A stretch of 14,025 nucleotides of DNA, from NCBI GenBank assembly GCA_003162555.1, contig PMNQ01000230.1, positions 4,739 to 18,763 on the forward strand, read 5' to 3'. Below are positions 7,604 to 14,025 of the stretch, piece by piece. Below the pieces are notes generated by a model. It made no database searches and was not told the DNA's origin. It was given only the letters and a program-made list of their open reading frames with translations. The stretch is from Gammaproteobacteria bacterium (GTDB lineage Bacteria; Pseudomonadota; Gammaproteobacteria; Steroidobacterales; Steroidobacteraceae). Made by a program: the position numbers and the translations under genes. Positions within the stretch are counted from its first letter, which is position 1. Each line of letters opens with the position of its first letter.

Positions 7604-8166
7604 GAAAATTTCTCATGCCGATCACAGTGCTGGCGATCTTTGCGCTCATCCTCGTAGTGCTGATCGTCGGCATTTCCAATGCGCCGCGCGAGGGTCGAAA
7701 GGATATCGTTTCGCCACTGCTGGGCAAGTCAGCGCCTGAATTTGCGCTGCCGAAACTCCTCGAGGGCGGAGCACTGTACGACGGCAAGTCACTGCGGGGC
7801 GGCTGGCACCTCGTCAATGTGTGGGGCACCTGGTGCGGCGAGTGCCGCGCTGAACACGCCATGCTGCTGCAAATCAAGGGCGAGGGCAGGGTGCCGATCA
7901 TCGGCATCGACTGGAAGGATGAAGATGCGTCCGCAAAAGACTGGCTCTCGCAGCTCGGCAATCCCTACGAGACCGTCGTGACGGATCACGACGGGCGCGT
8001 GGCCATCGACTGGGGCGTCTATGGCGCACCGGAGAGTTTCCTCATCAGCCCGCAGGGCATCGTGGTGGAGAAGCAGATCGGTGCCATGACGAGCGAGGTC
8101 TGGCAGTCGAGATTCCTGCCGCACCTTTCGACTGGCATGCCCGCCGGCGCCAAGGCGGGCGCATGA
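7600..8166 (+). CDS. ccmG: Thiol:disulfide interchange protein CcmG/DsbE
   Basis: A 188-residue membrane-anchored thioredoxin-fold protein: helix at about 7-25, thioredoxin domain facing the periplasm. It reduces the apocytochrome CXXCH cysteines (directly or through CcmH), taking electrons from DsbD/CcdA. The active site is WCGEC with Cys79 and Cys82, followed by RAEH as in other CcmG proteins. The cis-Pro loop GVYGAPESFLIS (Pro144) is typical of the family. The Gly-Glu pair between the cysteines differs from the E. coli Pro-Thr. It overlaps ccmF and ccmH by ATGA on both sides. Confidence 0.95.
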   Translation: MRKFLMPITVLAIFALILVVLIVGISNAPREGRKDIVSPLLGKSAPEFALPKLLEGGALYDGKSLRGGWHLVNVWGTWCGECRAEHAMLLQIKGEGRVPIIGIDWKDEDASAKDWLSQLGNPYETVVTDHDGRVAIDWGVYGAPESFLISPQGIVVEKQIGAMTSEVWQSRFLPHLSTGMPAGAKAGA

Positions 8167-8612
8167 AACTGCGCGCCCTGCTGGCCGCGCTCGCGCTCGC
8201 ACTCGCGCTTGGCTGCAGTGCGATCGCCTTCGCCGTCGACAACACGCCACCGATCGCCGACCCGGCCATGCAGCAGCGCTACGTGGCGCTCATCAACGAA
8301 TTCCGCTGCATGCAGTGCCAGAACGAAGCGCTGGCAGACTCCAACGTGGGCCTCGCAGCTGACTTGCGACTCGAGGTGCACGATCTGATCCTGAAGGGCA
8401 AGAGCGACGAGGAGATTCGCGATTTCCTGGTGGCGCGCTACGGCGAATTCATCCTGTTGCGTCCGCGCATGAGCCTGCGCAATGCCTGGTTGTGGGCAGC
8501 GCCCAGCGTGCTGCTGCTGGCTGGGCTGGCGGTTGCGCTAAGCGTCATGCGCAAGCGCTCGCGCCTGCCGATCACGGACGAAGATACCTCCGACAACACC
8601 GCAGACGCATGA
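8163..8612 (+). CDS. ccmH: Cytochrome c maturation protein CcmH
   Basis: A 149-residue protein of the short CcmH/CycL type. An N-terminal signal/anchor (about 1-24) leads to a three-helix periplasmic domain with the redox motif FRCMQCQNEALADSN (Cys49, Cys52), then RYGEFILLRP and a C-terminal membrane helix (about 107-125) with a basic stop-transfer MRKRSR. It resolves or delivers reduced apocytochrome to CcmF. In E. coli this domain is fused to a TPR part; here that part is the separate next gene ccmI. Both junctions are ATGA overlaps. Confidence 0.96.
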   Translation: MKLRALLAALALALALGCSAIAFAVDNTPPIADPAMQQRYVALINEFRCMQCQNEALADSNVGLAADLRLEVHDLILKGKSDEEIRDFLVARYGEFILLRPRMSLRNAWLWAAPSVLLLAGLAVALSVMRKRSRLPITDEDTSDNTADA

Positions 8613-9595
8613 CCGCGTTCGTCATCTGGGCGGCCGTGTGTGCGGCGGCGGCGACTTTGTTCGTGGCCGGGCCTCTGTTGCGTCCCGCCGCCGGCGCCGC
8701 GCGTGGCGATCGCCTGCTCGGTGCAGGCGCTGGCATCCTGGTCGTGCTTGCCGCGGCTTTTTTGTATGCACACTGGAGCACCTGGTCGTGGCGCAGCGGC
8801 GCGCCCGTCACGGACGGCAACAGCGTGGAAGCGCTGCTCGCCGCCACGCAGGACCGACCTGACGACGTACAGGCCTGGCTCAACCTGGGCCGGGGCTACC
8901 TGCGTATCGCGCAGTGGCCACTTGCGCGCCGTAGCTTTCAGCATGCCGACCGCCTGAGCAAGGGCGGCAACGCGGCGGCGCTTGCGGGAATTGGCCAGAC
9001 CATCGTTTTCGAGAACAACGGCAATCAGACGCCAGAGGCCGCGGCACTTTTCGAACGTGCGCTGGTGCTCGACCCACATTCGCCACAGGCCCTGTTCTAC
9101 AGCGGCGTGGCGATGCTCAATGCTGGCAAGCTTGCCGAGGCGCGCGCGCGCTTTGCCGCCATGCGCGAACTGGGGCCGCCACCCCAGATCCTGGTCGCGC
9201 TCGACAAGCAGATTGCGGCCATAGACGTGGAGATCGCGCGGCGCAAGCCAGACCCTGCGACGGCGATACACCTGCTCGTGACCCTGGACTCCGCACTCCG
9301 GGACAAGGTACCCGCCGGTGCGACGCTGTTCGTGTTCGTGCGCTCGCCGCAGGGCGGCCCGCCACTCGCGGTAAAGCGCCTGACGCCCGGCTTCCCGCAG
9401 CAGGTTGACCTGTCGGCCGCGGATTCCGTCCTGGCTGGTAACCGCATCAACGCCGGCCAGCATGTCGAAGTCATGGCGCGGATATCCGCCAGTGGGACGC
9501 CCACCGCCAGCCACGGCGATCTGTACGGAGAGCTGCGCGCGGTGGCCGGTGCCCCGGCGCTGCGCGAGCTCTCGATCGGGCAGCTCAGTCCCTAG
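8609..9595 (+). CDS. ccmI: Cytochrome c maturation TPR protein CcmI
   Basis: A 328-residue apocytochrome chaperone. Two N-terminal membrane helices (about 3-21 and 37-54) flank a short cytoplasmic loop. TPR motifs follow (about 75-200: AWLNLGRGYLRIAQWPLARRSF, AAALFERALVLDPHSPQAL, AMLNAGKLAEARARF). The C-terminal periplasmic domain (about 225-325) contains GATLFVFVRSPQGGPPLAVKRL, typical of CcmI. It holds the C-terminal helix of apocytochrome c for the CcmFH ligase. The ATG at 8609 overlaps the ccmH stop (ATGA); the frame is open to 8492 but that part lies within ccmH. It is the last gene of the operon; the convergent TIR gene ends 13 bases beyond, with no clear hairpin terminator between. Confidence 0.93.
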   Translation: MTAFVIWAAVCAAAATLFVAGPLLRPAAGAARGDRLLGAGAGILVVLAAAFLYAHWSTWSWRSGAPVTDGNSVEALLAATQDRPDDVQAWLNLGRGYLRIAQWPLARRSFQHADRLSKGGNAAALAGIGQTIVFENNGNQTPEAAALFERALVLDPHSPQALFYSGVAMLNAGKLAEARARFAAMRELGPPPQILVALDKQIAAIDVEIARRKPDPATAIHLLVTLDSALRDKVPAGATLFVFVRSPQGGPPLAVKRLTPGFPQQVDLSAADSVLAGNRINAGQHVEVMARISASGTPTASHGDLYGELRAVAGAPALRELSIGQLSP

Positions 9596-9608
9596 GCGTA
9601 AGCGAGCC

Positions 9609-11417
9609 CTAAGTGGAAGCGGGCGCTGGCTGCCCCTGAGCCAATTCCTGGAATTCCGGATCATCGCGGAGCGGTGCGAGATCGGGGTCATTCGTCATCC
9701 AGCCGATGTTGGTGACCCCGGCGGCGATCGCCTCCCGGAGTGTGGCGATGGCCTTCTTCGTCTCGCCGAGCTGTGAATACAGGCAGGCGCCGTTGTAGAG
9801 CATCACCGAATCGCCGGGACTCATCGCCAGCGCCGCCTCGCCCTCGGCAATCGCCTCGACTTTGCGCCCAACCTCGAGGAGGTGTATCGCGTAGAACATC
9901 CGCGCCCGGGAATCGTCCGGATTCTGGAGCAGGTAATTGGGGAGCAGCTCCAGCGTGCGGCGCGTTGCAGCTTGTGCCTCGTCCATGCGCCCGAGGCTCG
10001 TGTACGCCATCTTCAGGTCGCTATGGGCCACATAGAACCCGGGCTTGATCTCAATGGCGCGCTGGAACAGCGTGACCGCCTCGATGAAATGACCGGTTGA
10101 GAATTGAATCCGCCCGAGGGTCCAGTACGCGATGAAATTGTCCGGGTCGAGTTCAATCGCTTTTCGGCCAGAGGAAGCAGCCTCATCGAACTTGCCCCAG
10201 ATGAAATACGACAACCCCATGGCCGCATACGCCTCGGGCAGATTGCTGTCATACATCAGCGCCTTGAAGCTGAACTCCTGCGCTTTGTCGCGGTACTGCT
10301 CCTGGCGCGAGAAATACTGGTACATCTGGCCATAAGCGCTTGAGCAGGCCGCGTAGGCCGCTGCATAGCGTGGATCGAGTTCGATGGCCTTTTCGAACAA
10401 CTGGATCGCATACTCGACACTGCGCTTGGTCAGGCGGTAAAGATAATCCTGACCGCGCAGATAGAAGTCGTAAGCCTGCACGTTGACGGTCTGGCGCTTG
10501 GTGAGCGAGAGCTTTTCCGCGAAGCTCAGCTTCAGCTTCAGCGCCTCGACGATCTGCTTGGCGACCTGTTCCTGGATATCGAAGATATCGTCGAGCTTGC
10601 CCTTGTAGGTCTCGCCCCAGATCTGACGATTGGTCACTGCATCGACAAGCTGCACCGTGATGCGCACTGAATCCTGGAACTTGCGAACGCTCCCGCCGAC
10701 GATGTAGCGCGCGCCGAGCTCGCGGCCAATGACCCTGATGTCCTTTTTCGCGTCCTTGAACTGCATCGACGCCCAGCGCGACACGAGTTCGATCTCGCTG
10801 ACCACCGAGAGTCTTGCAATCAGCTCTTCGGTCAGCCCATCGCTGAAGTAACTGGCGTCGCTGTCGGCACTGATGTTGTCAAAGGGCAGCACCGCGAGCG
10901 CGCCGGATTCCATTGAGGCTTCGGCACCATGCACGGGGAGGGCAGGCGCCCTGCCGCCGTTTTGCACCTCGCCACTTGTCACTGGCACTGGCGCTTTGGC
11001 CGGCGGGCCGATGGTCACGCCAACGCGCTCGAGCGAGCGAATGATGGCCTTCAGTTGATCGTCCGGGTTACCGCGGAAGTACTCAATCTGTTGAATGCCC
11101 GCGAGCGGATACTGGAGGCTGGGTGGAATCTGCGTGGGCTCGAGCAGCACGGGCAGGATGTGCCCTTTGCGTTCGCTGGCCAGCAGAACCTCTTTGGTCA
11201 CGTTGTGCGAGTGAACAGCGGATTCCGAGACGATCAGCAGCAGCACCTTGGCCTTCGCCAGCGCATTGACGATTTCCTCGCCCCACATCGCCGCGCCGTC
11301 GATGCTGCGCACGTCCATCCACAACGGCACGCCGGCGGCCCGGAGTTTTCCCGTGAGCTCCAGGACCTTTTCATTGTCTTCACGCGAATAACTGACGAAT
11401 ACTTCTTCTTGTGCCAT
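9609..11417 (-). CDS. TIR - TolB/FlgO-like - TPR domain protein
   Basis: A 602-residue protein without signal peptide or membrane helix. Residues 1-135 are a TIR domain: EVFVSYSREDNEKV (strand A), LWMDVRSIDGAAMWGEEI (32-49), LLLIVSESAVHS, then KEVLLAS in which Glu76 fits the catalytic position of NAD-cleaving TIR domains. A Pro-rich linker follows (about 137-168). Residues 172-297 match the TolB/FlgO-like domain seen at the N-terminal side of many class III adenylate cyclase-like proteins (LAVLPFDN, YFSDGLTEELIARLS, GARYIVGGSVRK, VRITVQLVDA, IWGETYKG, IFDIQEQVA). TPR units fill about 330-565 (FEKAIELDPRYAAAY and similar). GGAAG lies just upstream of the ATG. No cyclase domain is present. Signalling or NAD-depleting defence are possible; neither is shown. 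Confidence 0.85.
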   Translation of the reverse strand: MAQEEVFVSYSREDNEKVLELTGKLRAAGVPLWMDVRSIDGAAMWGEEIVNALAKAKVLLLIVSESAVHSHNVTKEVLLASERKGHILPVLLEPTQIPPSLQYPLAGIQQIEYFRGNPDDQLKAIIRSLERVGVTIGPPAKAPVPVTSGEVQNGGRAPALPVHGAEASMESGALAVLPFDNISADSDASYFSDGLTEELIARLSVVSEIELVSRWASMQFKDAKKDIRVIGRELGARYIVGGSVRKFQDSVRITVQLVDAVTNRQIWGETYKGKLDDIFDIQEQVAKQIVEALKLKLSFAEKLSLTKRQTVNVQAYDFYLRGQDYLYRLTKRSVEYAIQLFEKAIELDPRYAAAYAACSSAYGQMYQYFSRQEQYRDKAQEFSFKALMYDSNLPEAYAAMGLSYFIWGKFDEAASSGRKAIELDPDNFIAYWTLGRIQFSTGHFIEAVTLFQRAIEIKPGFYVAHSDLKMAYTSLGRMDEAQAATRRTLELLPNYLLQNPDDSRARMFYAIHLLEVGRKVEAIAEGEAALAMSPGDSVMLYNGACLYSQLGETKKAIATLREAIAAGVTNIGWMTNDPDLAPLRDDPEFQELAQGQPAPAST

Positions 11418-11637
11418 GCGCTTCCTTTGTGACCGTTCAGGCTAGCTCATCGCAAGGCGGGAGGGGAAGTCGGCGAGCCTGAGCTGCCACACACGCAGCC
11501 ACGGGGCGGATCGAATGTTACCCCTAACCGTTGTTTAACATAATATACATTACGCGAAGTAGGAGAAATGCCTCGTTCGAAGCCGTCGGTGCGCGACCGC
11601 ATGTACTGGACATCGGCGTCTTTGATAACGTGGCGGC
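11418..11637. other. Divergent intergenic region with AT-rich patch
   Basis: This 220-base region lies between the divergently transcribed TIR gene and the lipoprotein gene, and should hold promoters for both. An AT-rich patch at about 11531-11550 (TTGTTTAACATAATATACAT) stands out in a GC-rich background and contains -10-like words on both strands. I could not pair any of them with a convincing -35 at 16-18 bases, so no promoter is called. An AGGAG at 11561 precedes an ATG at 11568 by only two bases; that frame has no supporting protein features. Confidence 0.4.
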
Positions 11638-12315
11638 GTGAATCACGAAATCTCCTTTGCCTGTTCGCTATTGCTTGCCCTGGCAGGTTGCGCGGCTGCA
11701 CCGCCTGGAGCGCCAGTGCCAACCGAAAAGCCTCAGTCGCCCATAGCGGCACAATCGCCTGCAGTCGATCCTTCGAGTCCTGCAGTTGACGCGCCACCGG
11801 CGCCTGCTCCTGCGGCGGCCGCGCCGGCAGAGCCTATCGCGACGCCTGCGGCAGCGCCGCCCGCGCCGCCAGCAGCCCCGCAAGGTGGAGTTGCGCCAGC
11901 GCCTGCAGCCAAACCGGCGCCACAAGCCAATGCCAGCAAACCCAAGCCAGCAGCGGCTCCGAAGCCGGCGGTTGCGCCGGCAGCACCGGCGGCCAGCGCG
12001 GCGGCTAAACCCGCGGCCGCACCGACGCTCGACCTGGCGGCCCTCGAGCAGCGCTTGCGCGATACGCGCGCAATTGGATTGTTTACAAAACTGTCGATCA
12101 AGAACCAGGTGGACGATCTGCTGGATGCCTTCCGGGACCACTTCAAAGGCCAGACGCCGCCTTTGACGACGTTGAGGCAACGTTATGATTTGCTGCTGAT
12201 GAAGGTGCTCAGCTCGGTACAGGACGGCGATCCGCCGCTGGCCAACGATATAGCCTCCTCGCGCGAAGCGATCTGGAAGCTGCTGAATGATCCGACCAGG
12301 GTCACATCGGTCTGA
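11638..12315 (+). CDS. Lipoprotein with Ala/Pro-rich linker and conserved-looking C-terminal domain
   Basis: A 225-residue protein starting at GTG; an in-frame stop at 11626-11628 excludes a longer form. A lipoprotein signal ends in lipobox L-A-G-C (Cys18). Residues 19-130 are almost only Ala and Pro with some Lys, Gln and Thr, a probable periplasm-spanning disordered tether. Residues 131-221 form a mostly helical domain with the notable stretches LFTKLSIKNQVDDLLDAF, RQRYDLLLMKVLSSVQDGDP and SSREAIWKLLNDP. I have an impression of similar domains in other proteobacterial hypothetical proteins but cannot name a family or function. The ribosome binding site is weak. The 82-residue secreted protein gene follows after 31 bases. 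Confidence 0.75.
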   Translation: MNHEISFACSLLLALAGCAAAPPGAPVPTEKPQSPIAAQSPAVDPSSPAVDAPPAPAPAAAAPAEPIATPAAAPPAPPAAPQGGVAPAPAAKPAPQANASKPKPAAAPKPAVAPAAPAASAAAKPAAAPTLDLAALEQRLRDTRAIGLFTKLSIKNQVDDLLDAFRDHFKGQTPPLTTLRQRYDLLLMKVLSSVQDGDPPLANDIASSREAIWKLLNDPTRVTSV

Positions 12316-12346
12316 ATCTCAACCCGAAACCATATGGACGAATCCT

Positions 12347-12595
12347 ATGAACGCGCGCGCTAAAGTAATTGCATTGACCGCATTCGTTGCCACGCTGGTC
12401 GGCGGCACTGTGCTTGCGGACGATTCATTCGGCAAGGATCTGATGGCCACGATCGCGCTGCAGGGAAAGCCCTGCGACCAGGTCGTCGATGCCAAGCGCA
12501 ATGGCGACAGCGACTACACAGCCACCTGCAAGGATGGCCATCGCTACCACGTCTACGTCAACGCGCAGGGACGCGTGATGGTCGACAAGCTTTGA
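12347..12595 (+). CDS. Small secreted protein, 82 residues, two cysteines
   Basis: A Sec signal peptide (about 1-24, cleavage probably after V-L-A) leaves a mature protein of about 58 residues. It has two cysteines, Cys43 and Cys61, that could form one disulfide, and ends in a beta-rich segment (DGHRYHVYVNAQGRVMVDKL) that looks like a single PepSY-like or similar beta hairpin unit; that likeness is weak. The frame is open from 12287, but the ATG at 12347 is chosen because the signal peptide begins there. No strong ribosome binding site is seen (GGACGA lies about 5-11 bases upstream). The last 38 bases overlap the convergent repeat-protein gene. Function unknown. Confidence 0.72.
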   Translation: MNARAKVIALTAFVATLVGGTVLADDSFGKDLMATIALQGKPCDQVVDAKRNGDSDYTATCKDGHRYHVYVNAQGRVMVDKL

Positions 12596-14025
12596 GCTGA
12601 CGGCGCTCTTGCATCAGGCGCCACGACAATAGTTGCCCCAGCAACACCAGCGTAATGGCGTCGACGCTGCCGCCACCGCCTCCCCCGCCGCCATTGCTGC
12701 CGCCAGAAGGCTGAGCAGTGACGCTCACCGTCACCATCGAACTACTGCTCAGTGCCGAGTTGCTGCAATCCACCTGGAATTTGTAATCGCCCGCACTCGA
12801 TTCCATTACTGACATCGTACCGCTCACCGGCAGAGTCCCAGCCCACCCATCATCGGGGCCTCCGCCAGAAGCGGAACAACTGGTGGCCTGGGTCGAACTC
12901 CAGCTCAACGTAAAGGCCTGCGCGACCTTGACGGAACCAGAACTGCTACCTAGCGCTGCCGTAACCGGGGGCGGCGGAGTGTCCACCGAATTGGCGGTGA
13001 ATATCACGGTCACTGCCGCCTGTCCGCCTCCACAATCGATCCCGTAGGTATACGTGCCAGGCACCTGCTCCGTGAACACAGCGGTACCCGCCGGTGCCAG
13101 GGTGCCACTCCAAATATCGGTAGCCGAACCGCCTGTCGCCATGCAGGTACTGGGTCCGGTGGACGTCCAGGTCAGCGTGATGTTGGTGCCGACAACTGCG
13201 GTCGCCACACTCTCGCTGAACGACGGAGCAGCCTCCGCCACGATATTGATATCAACCGACGCCTGCTTGGGACCGCATGTGATTCCGAATGTGACTGTGC
13301 CGGTAGTTTGTTCGGCCAATTGCACCGAGCCCGAGGATTGGTAGTAGGAGGCGGAAATCCAGCCATCGCCGGCCACGCCACCTGTTCCTACGCACTGCGC
13401 GGTCGTATTCGAATTCCAGCTCAGCGTGAACGCGCTTCCGGCGCCGACTGTCGTACTGCTTGCCGTGAAGGTTACCGCTGGGGCAGGCAGAATTGTTGTC
13501 GACGCGCTGGCTTGCACGGTGTTGCCGCCCGTCCCGCAGCTGATTGAGTACGTCACCGGGCCGGTCTGTGTCGACACAATCGTTCTGGTCCCACGCCACG
13601 ATCCCGCGGACACTGCATCGGTCCAGCCATCGCCAGGCTGCCCGCCACTGAACACACAGGGCAAGACATTGGTTTGCCAATAAAACCCAAAGGGAACACC
13701 TGTGTATTGCGTGTCCAAGGTGGGGGGAAAGTAGAGGTCGGGAGTCCCGGTCCAGTCAGCCGCAGCACTGGCCTGCACCACCTCAGCGCCCGAACCACAG
13801 GTAGCCGTGTAGATGTAATGGCCGATCGCCGCGCGCGTATCGAAGATCTTTCCGCGCGGTTCATACCCATAGCTGGGATAGGTAAAAATGTCCGCCGACG
13901 CATCGGGCCCGGCTACCGAGAGGACGCAGGGTCGTACATTTGCGATCCAGTCGACTTCGATCAGCGTGTAACCAACATTAGTTGTGCTTGCAACCGTCCC
14001 GGTGTTGGGAGTAAGCGTCAGGGCG
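12558..14025 (-). CDS. Secreted Ig-like repeat protein with GlyGly-CTERM-like tail (5' end outside window)
   Basis: The frame is open from the right window edge to the TGA at 12558-12560, about 489 codons; a GTG at 13781 is not the true start because in-frame protein of the same style continues upstream to 14025. It holds at least four beta-sandwich-like repeats of about 80-85 residues, each with a cysteine after an (S/T)W-S-N-like strand and a second near the end in a Y-x-(I/V)-x-C motif, suggesting one disulfide per domain. The C-terminus has a Gly8 run, a hydrophobic stretch (VDAITLVLLGQLLSW) and basic RLMQERR, a layout like GlyGly-CTERM tails cut by rhombosortase. Probably a surface-exposed or secreted protein; catalytic domains, if any, lie outside the window. 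Confidence 0.75.
   Translation of the reverse strand, partial: ALTLTPNTGTVASTTNVGYTLIEVDWIANVRPCVLSVAGPDASADIFTYPSYGYEPRGKIFDTRAAIGHYIYTATCGSGAEVVQASAAADWTGTPDLYFPPTLDTQYTGVPFGFYWQTNVLPCVFSGGQPGDGWTDAVSAGSWRGTRTIVSTQTGPVTYSISCGTGGNTVQASASTTILPAPAVTFTASSTTVGAGSAFTLSWNSNTTAQCVGTGGVAGDGWISASYYQSSGSVQLAEQTTGTVTFGITCGPKQASVDINIVAEAAPSFSESVATAVVGTNITLTWTSTGPSTCMATGGSATDIWSGTLAPAGTAVFTEQVPGTYTYGIDCGGGQAAVTVIFTANSVDTPPPPVTAALGSSSGSVKVAQAFTLSWSSTQATSCSASGGGPDDGWAGTLPVSGTMSVMESSAGDYKFQVDCSNSALSSSSMVTVSVTAQPSGGSNGGGGGGGGSVDAITLVLLGQLLSWRLMQERRQLKACRPSRVPAR
12714..13739 (-). repeat. Tandem cysteine-paired Ig-like protein repeats (four complete units)
   Basis: Four consecutive units are encoded at about 13739-13488, 13487-13230, 13229-12990 and 12968-12714; a further partial unit lies upstream to the window edge. 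Shared landmarks are an opening strand with FTLSW or ITLTW, a cysteine about six residues later, a Gly-rich loop with DGW (or DIW), and a closing strand such as TYGIDCG, TFGITCG or TYSISCG. The units have diverged clearly at DNA level, so this is an old protein-domain repeat, not a recent DNA duplication. Confidence 0.7.

Noticed and set aside
8492..8608. A 39-codon N-terminal extension of CcmI
   Set aside because: It lies within ccmH in another frame; ATG 8609 starts the first membrane helix and overlaps the ccmH stop.
9596..9660. Possible bidirectional terminator between ccmI and the TIR gene
   Set aside because: No stable hairpin with a U-tract could be found in the 13-base gap or just beyond the stop codons.
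8438..9691. A 417-codon open frame on the minus strand opposite ccmH and ccmI
   Set aside because: Arg/His/Gln-rich shadow typical of high-GC genes, without domain features, opposite clearly coding ccm genes.
11568..11789. Small frame after AGGAG and ATG upstream of the lipoprotein gene
   Set aside because: The ribosome-site spacing is only two bases, no domain or signal is seen, and it overlaps the lipoprotein frame that has a proper lipobox.
11668..12180. Long minus-strand frames opposite the Ala/Pro-rich region
   Set aside because: A GC-rich Ala/Pro stretch automatically leaves other frames open (Arg- or Gly/Ala-rich shadows); the plus-strand lipoprotein has signal and domain support.

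Overview
The window looks like a GC-rich chromosomal segment from a gammaproteobacterium. Three things suggest this: a Gly(GCC)-Cys(GCA)-Leu(UAA) tRNA trio in the order of Escherichia coli glyW-cysT-leuZ, a complete System I cytochrome c maturation operon with separate ccmH and ccmI, and secreted proteins of gammaproteobacterial type. No finer taxonomy can be supported from sequence reading alone.

Left part (1-2402): a tRNA-Pro(GGG) is followed by a predicted lipoprotein esterase/lipase of the alpha/beta-hydrolase fold and an OmpW-like outer-membrane barrel, 11 bases apart and probably cotranscribed. Centre-left (2414-2949): a good sigma70-type promoter drives tRNA-Gly, tRNA-Cys and a tRNA-Leu(UAA) whose anticodon loop is split by a compact group I intron of about 225 nt. 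The intron sits between U34 and A35, the same position as the classic cyanobacterial and plastid trnL intron, and its core closely resembles the IC3 intron I know from Azoarcus tRNA-Ile. This is the most notable object in the window.

Centre (2953-9595): ccmABCDEFGHI, nine genes in one direction. All junctions overlap by 1-4 bases except ccmB-ccmC. Together they export and capture haem (CcmABCD, CcmE), reduce the apocytochrome thiols (CcmG, CcmH) and ligate haem to CXXCH sites (CcmF, CcmH, CcmI). The ccmA start codon lies only three bases after the CCA end of the intron-containing tRNA-Leu and has no room for a ribosome binding site of its own. tRNA processing and ccm expression are therefore physically linked.

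Right part (9609-14025): a convergent gene for a TIR - TolB/FlgO-like - TPR protein; a 220-base intergenic region with an AT-rich patch; a lipoprotein with an Ala/Pro-rich linker and a compact C-terminal domain; an 82-residue secreted protein; and, convergent and overlapping it by 38 bases, the 3' part of a large surface/secreted protein made of cysteine-paired Ig-like repeats and ending in a GlyGly-CTERM-like sorting tail. That last gene is open to the right edge of the window. I saw no insertion sequence, CRISPR array or clear rho-independent terminator.
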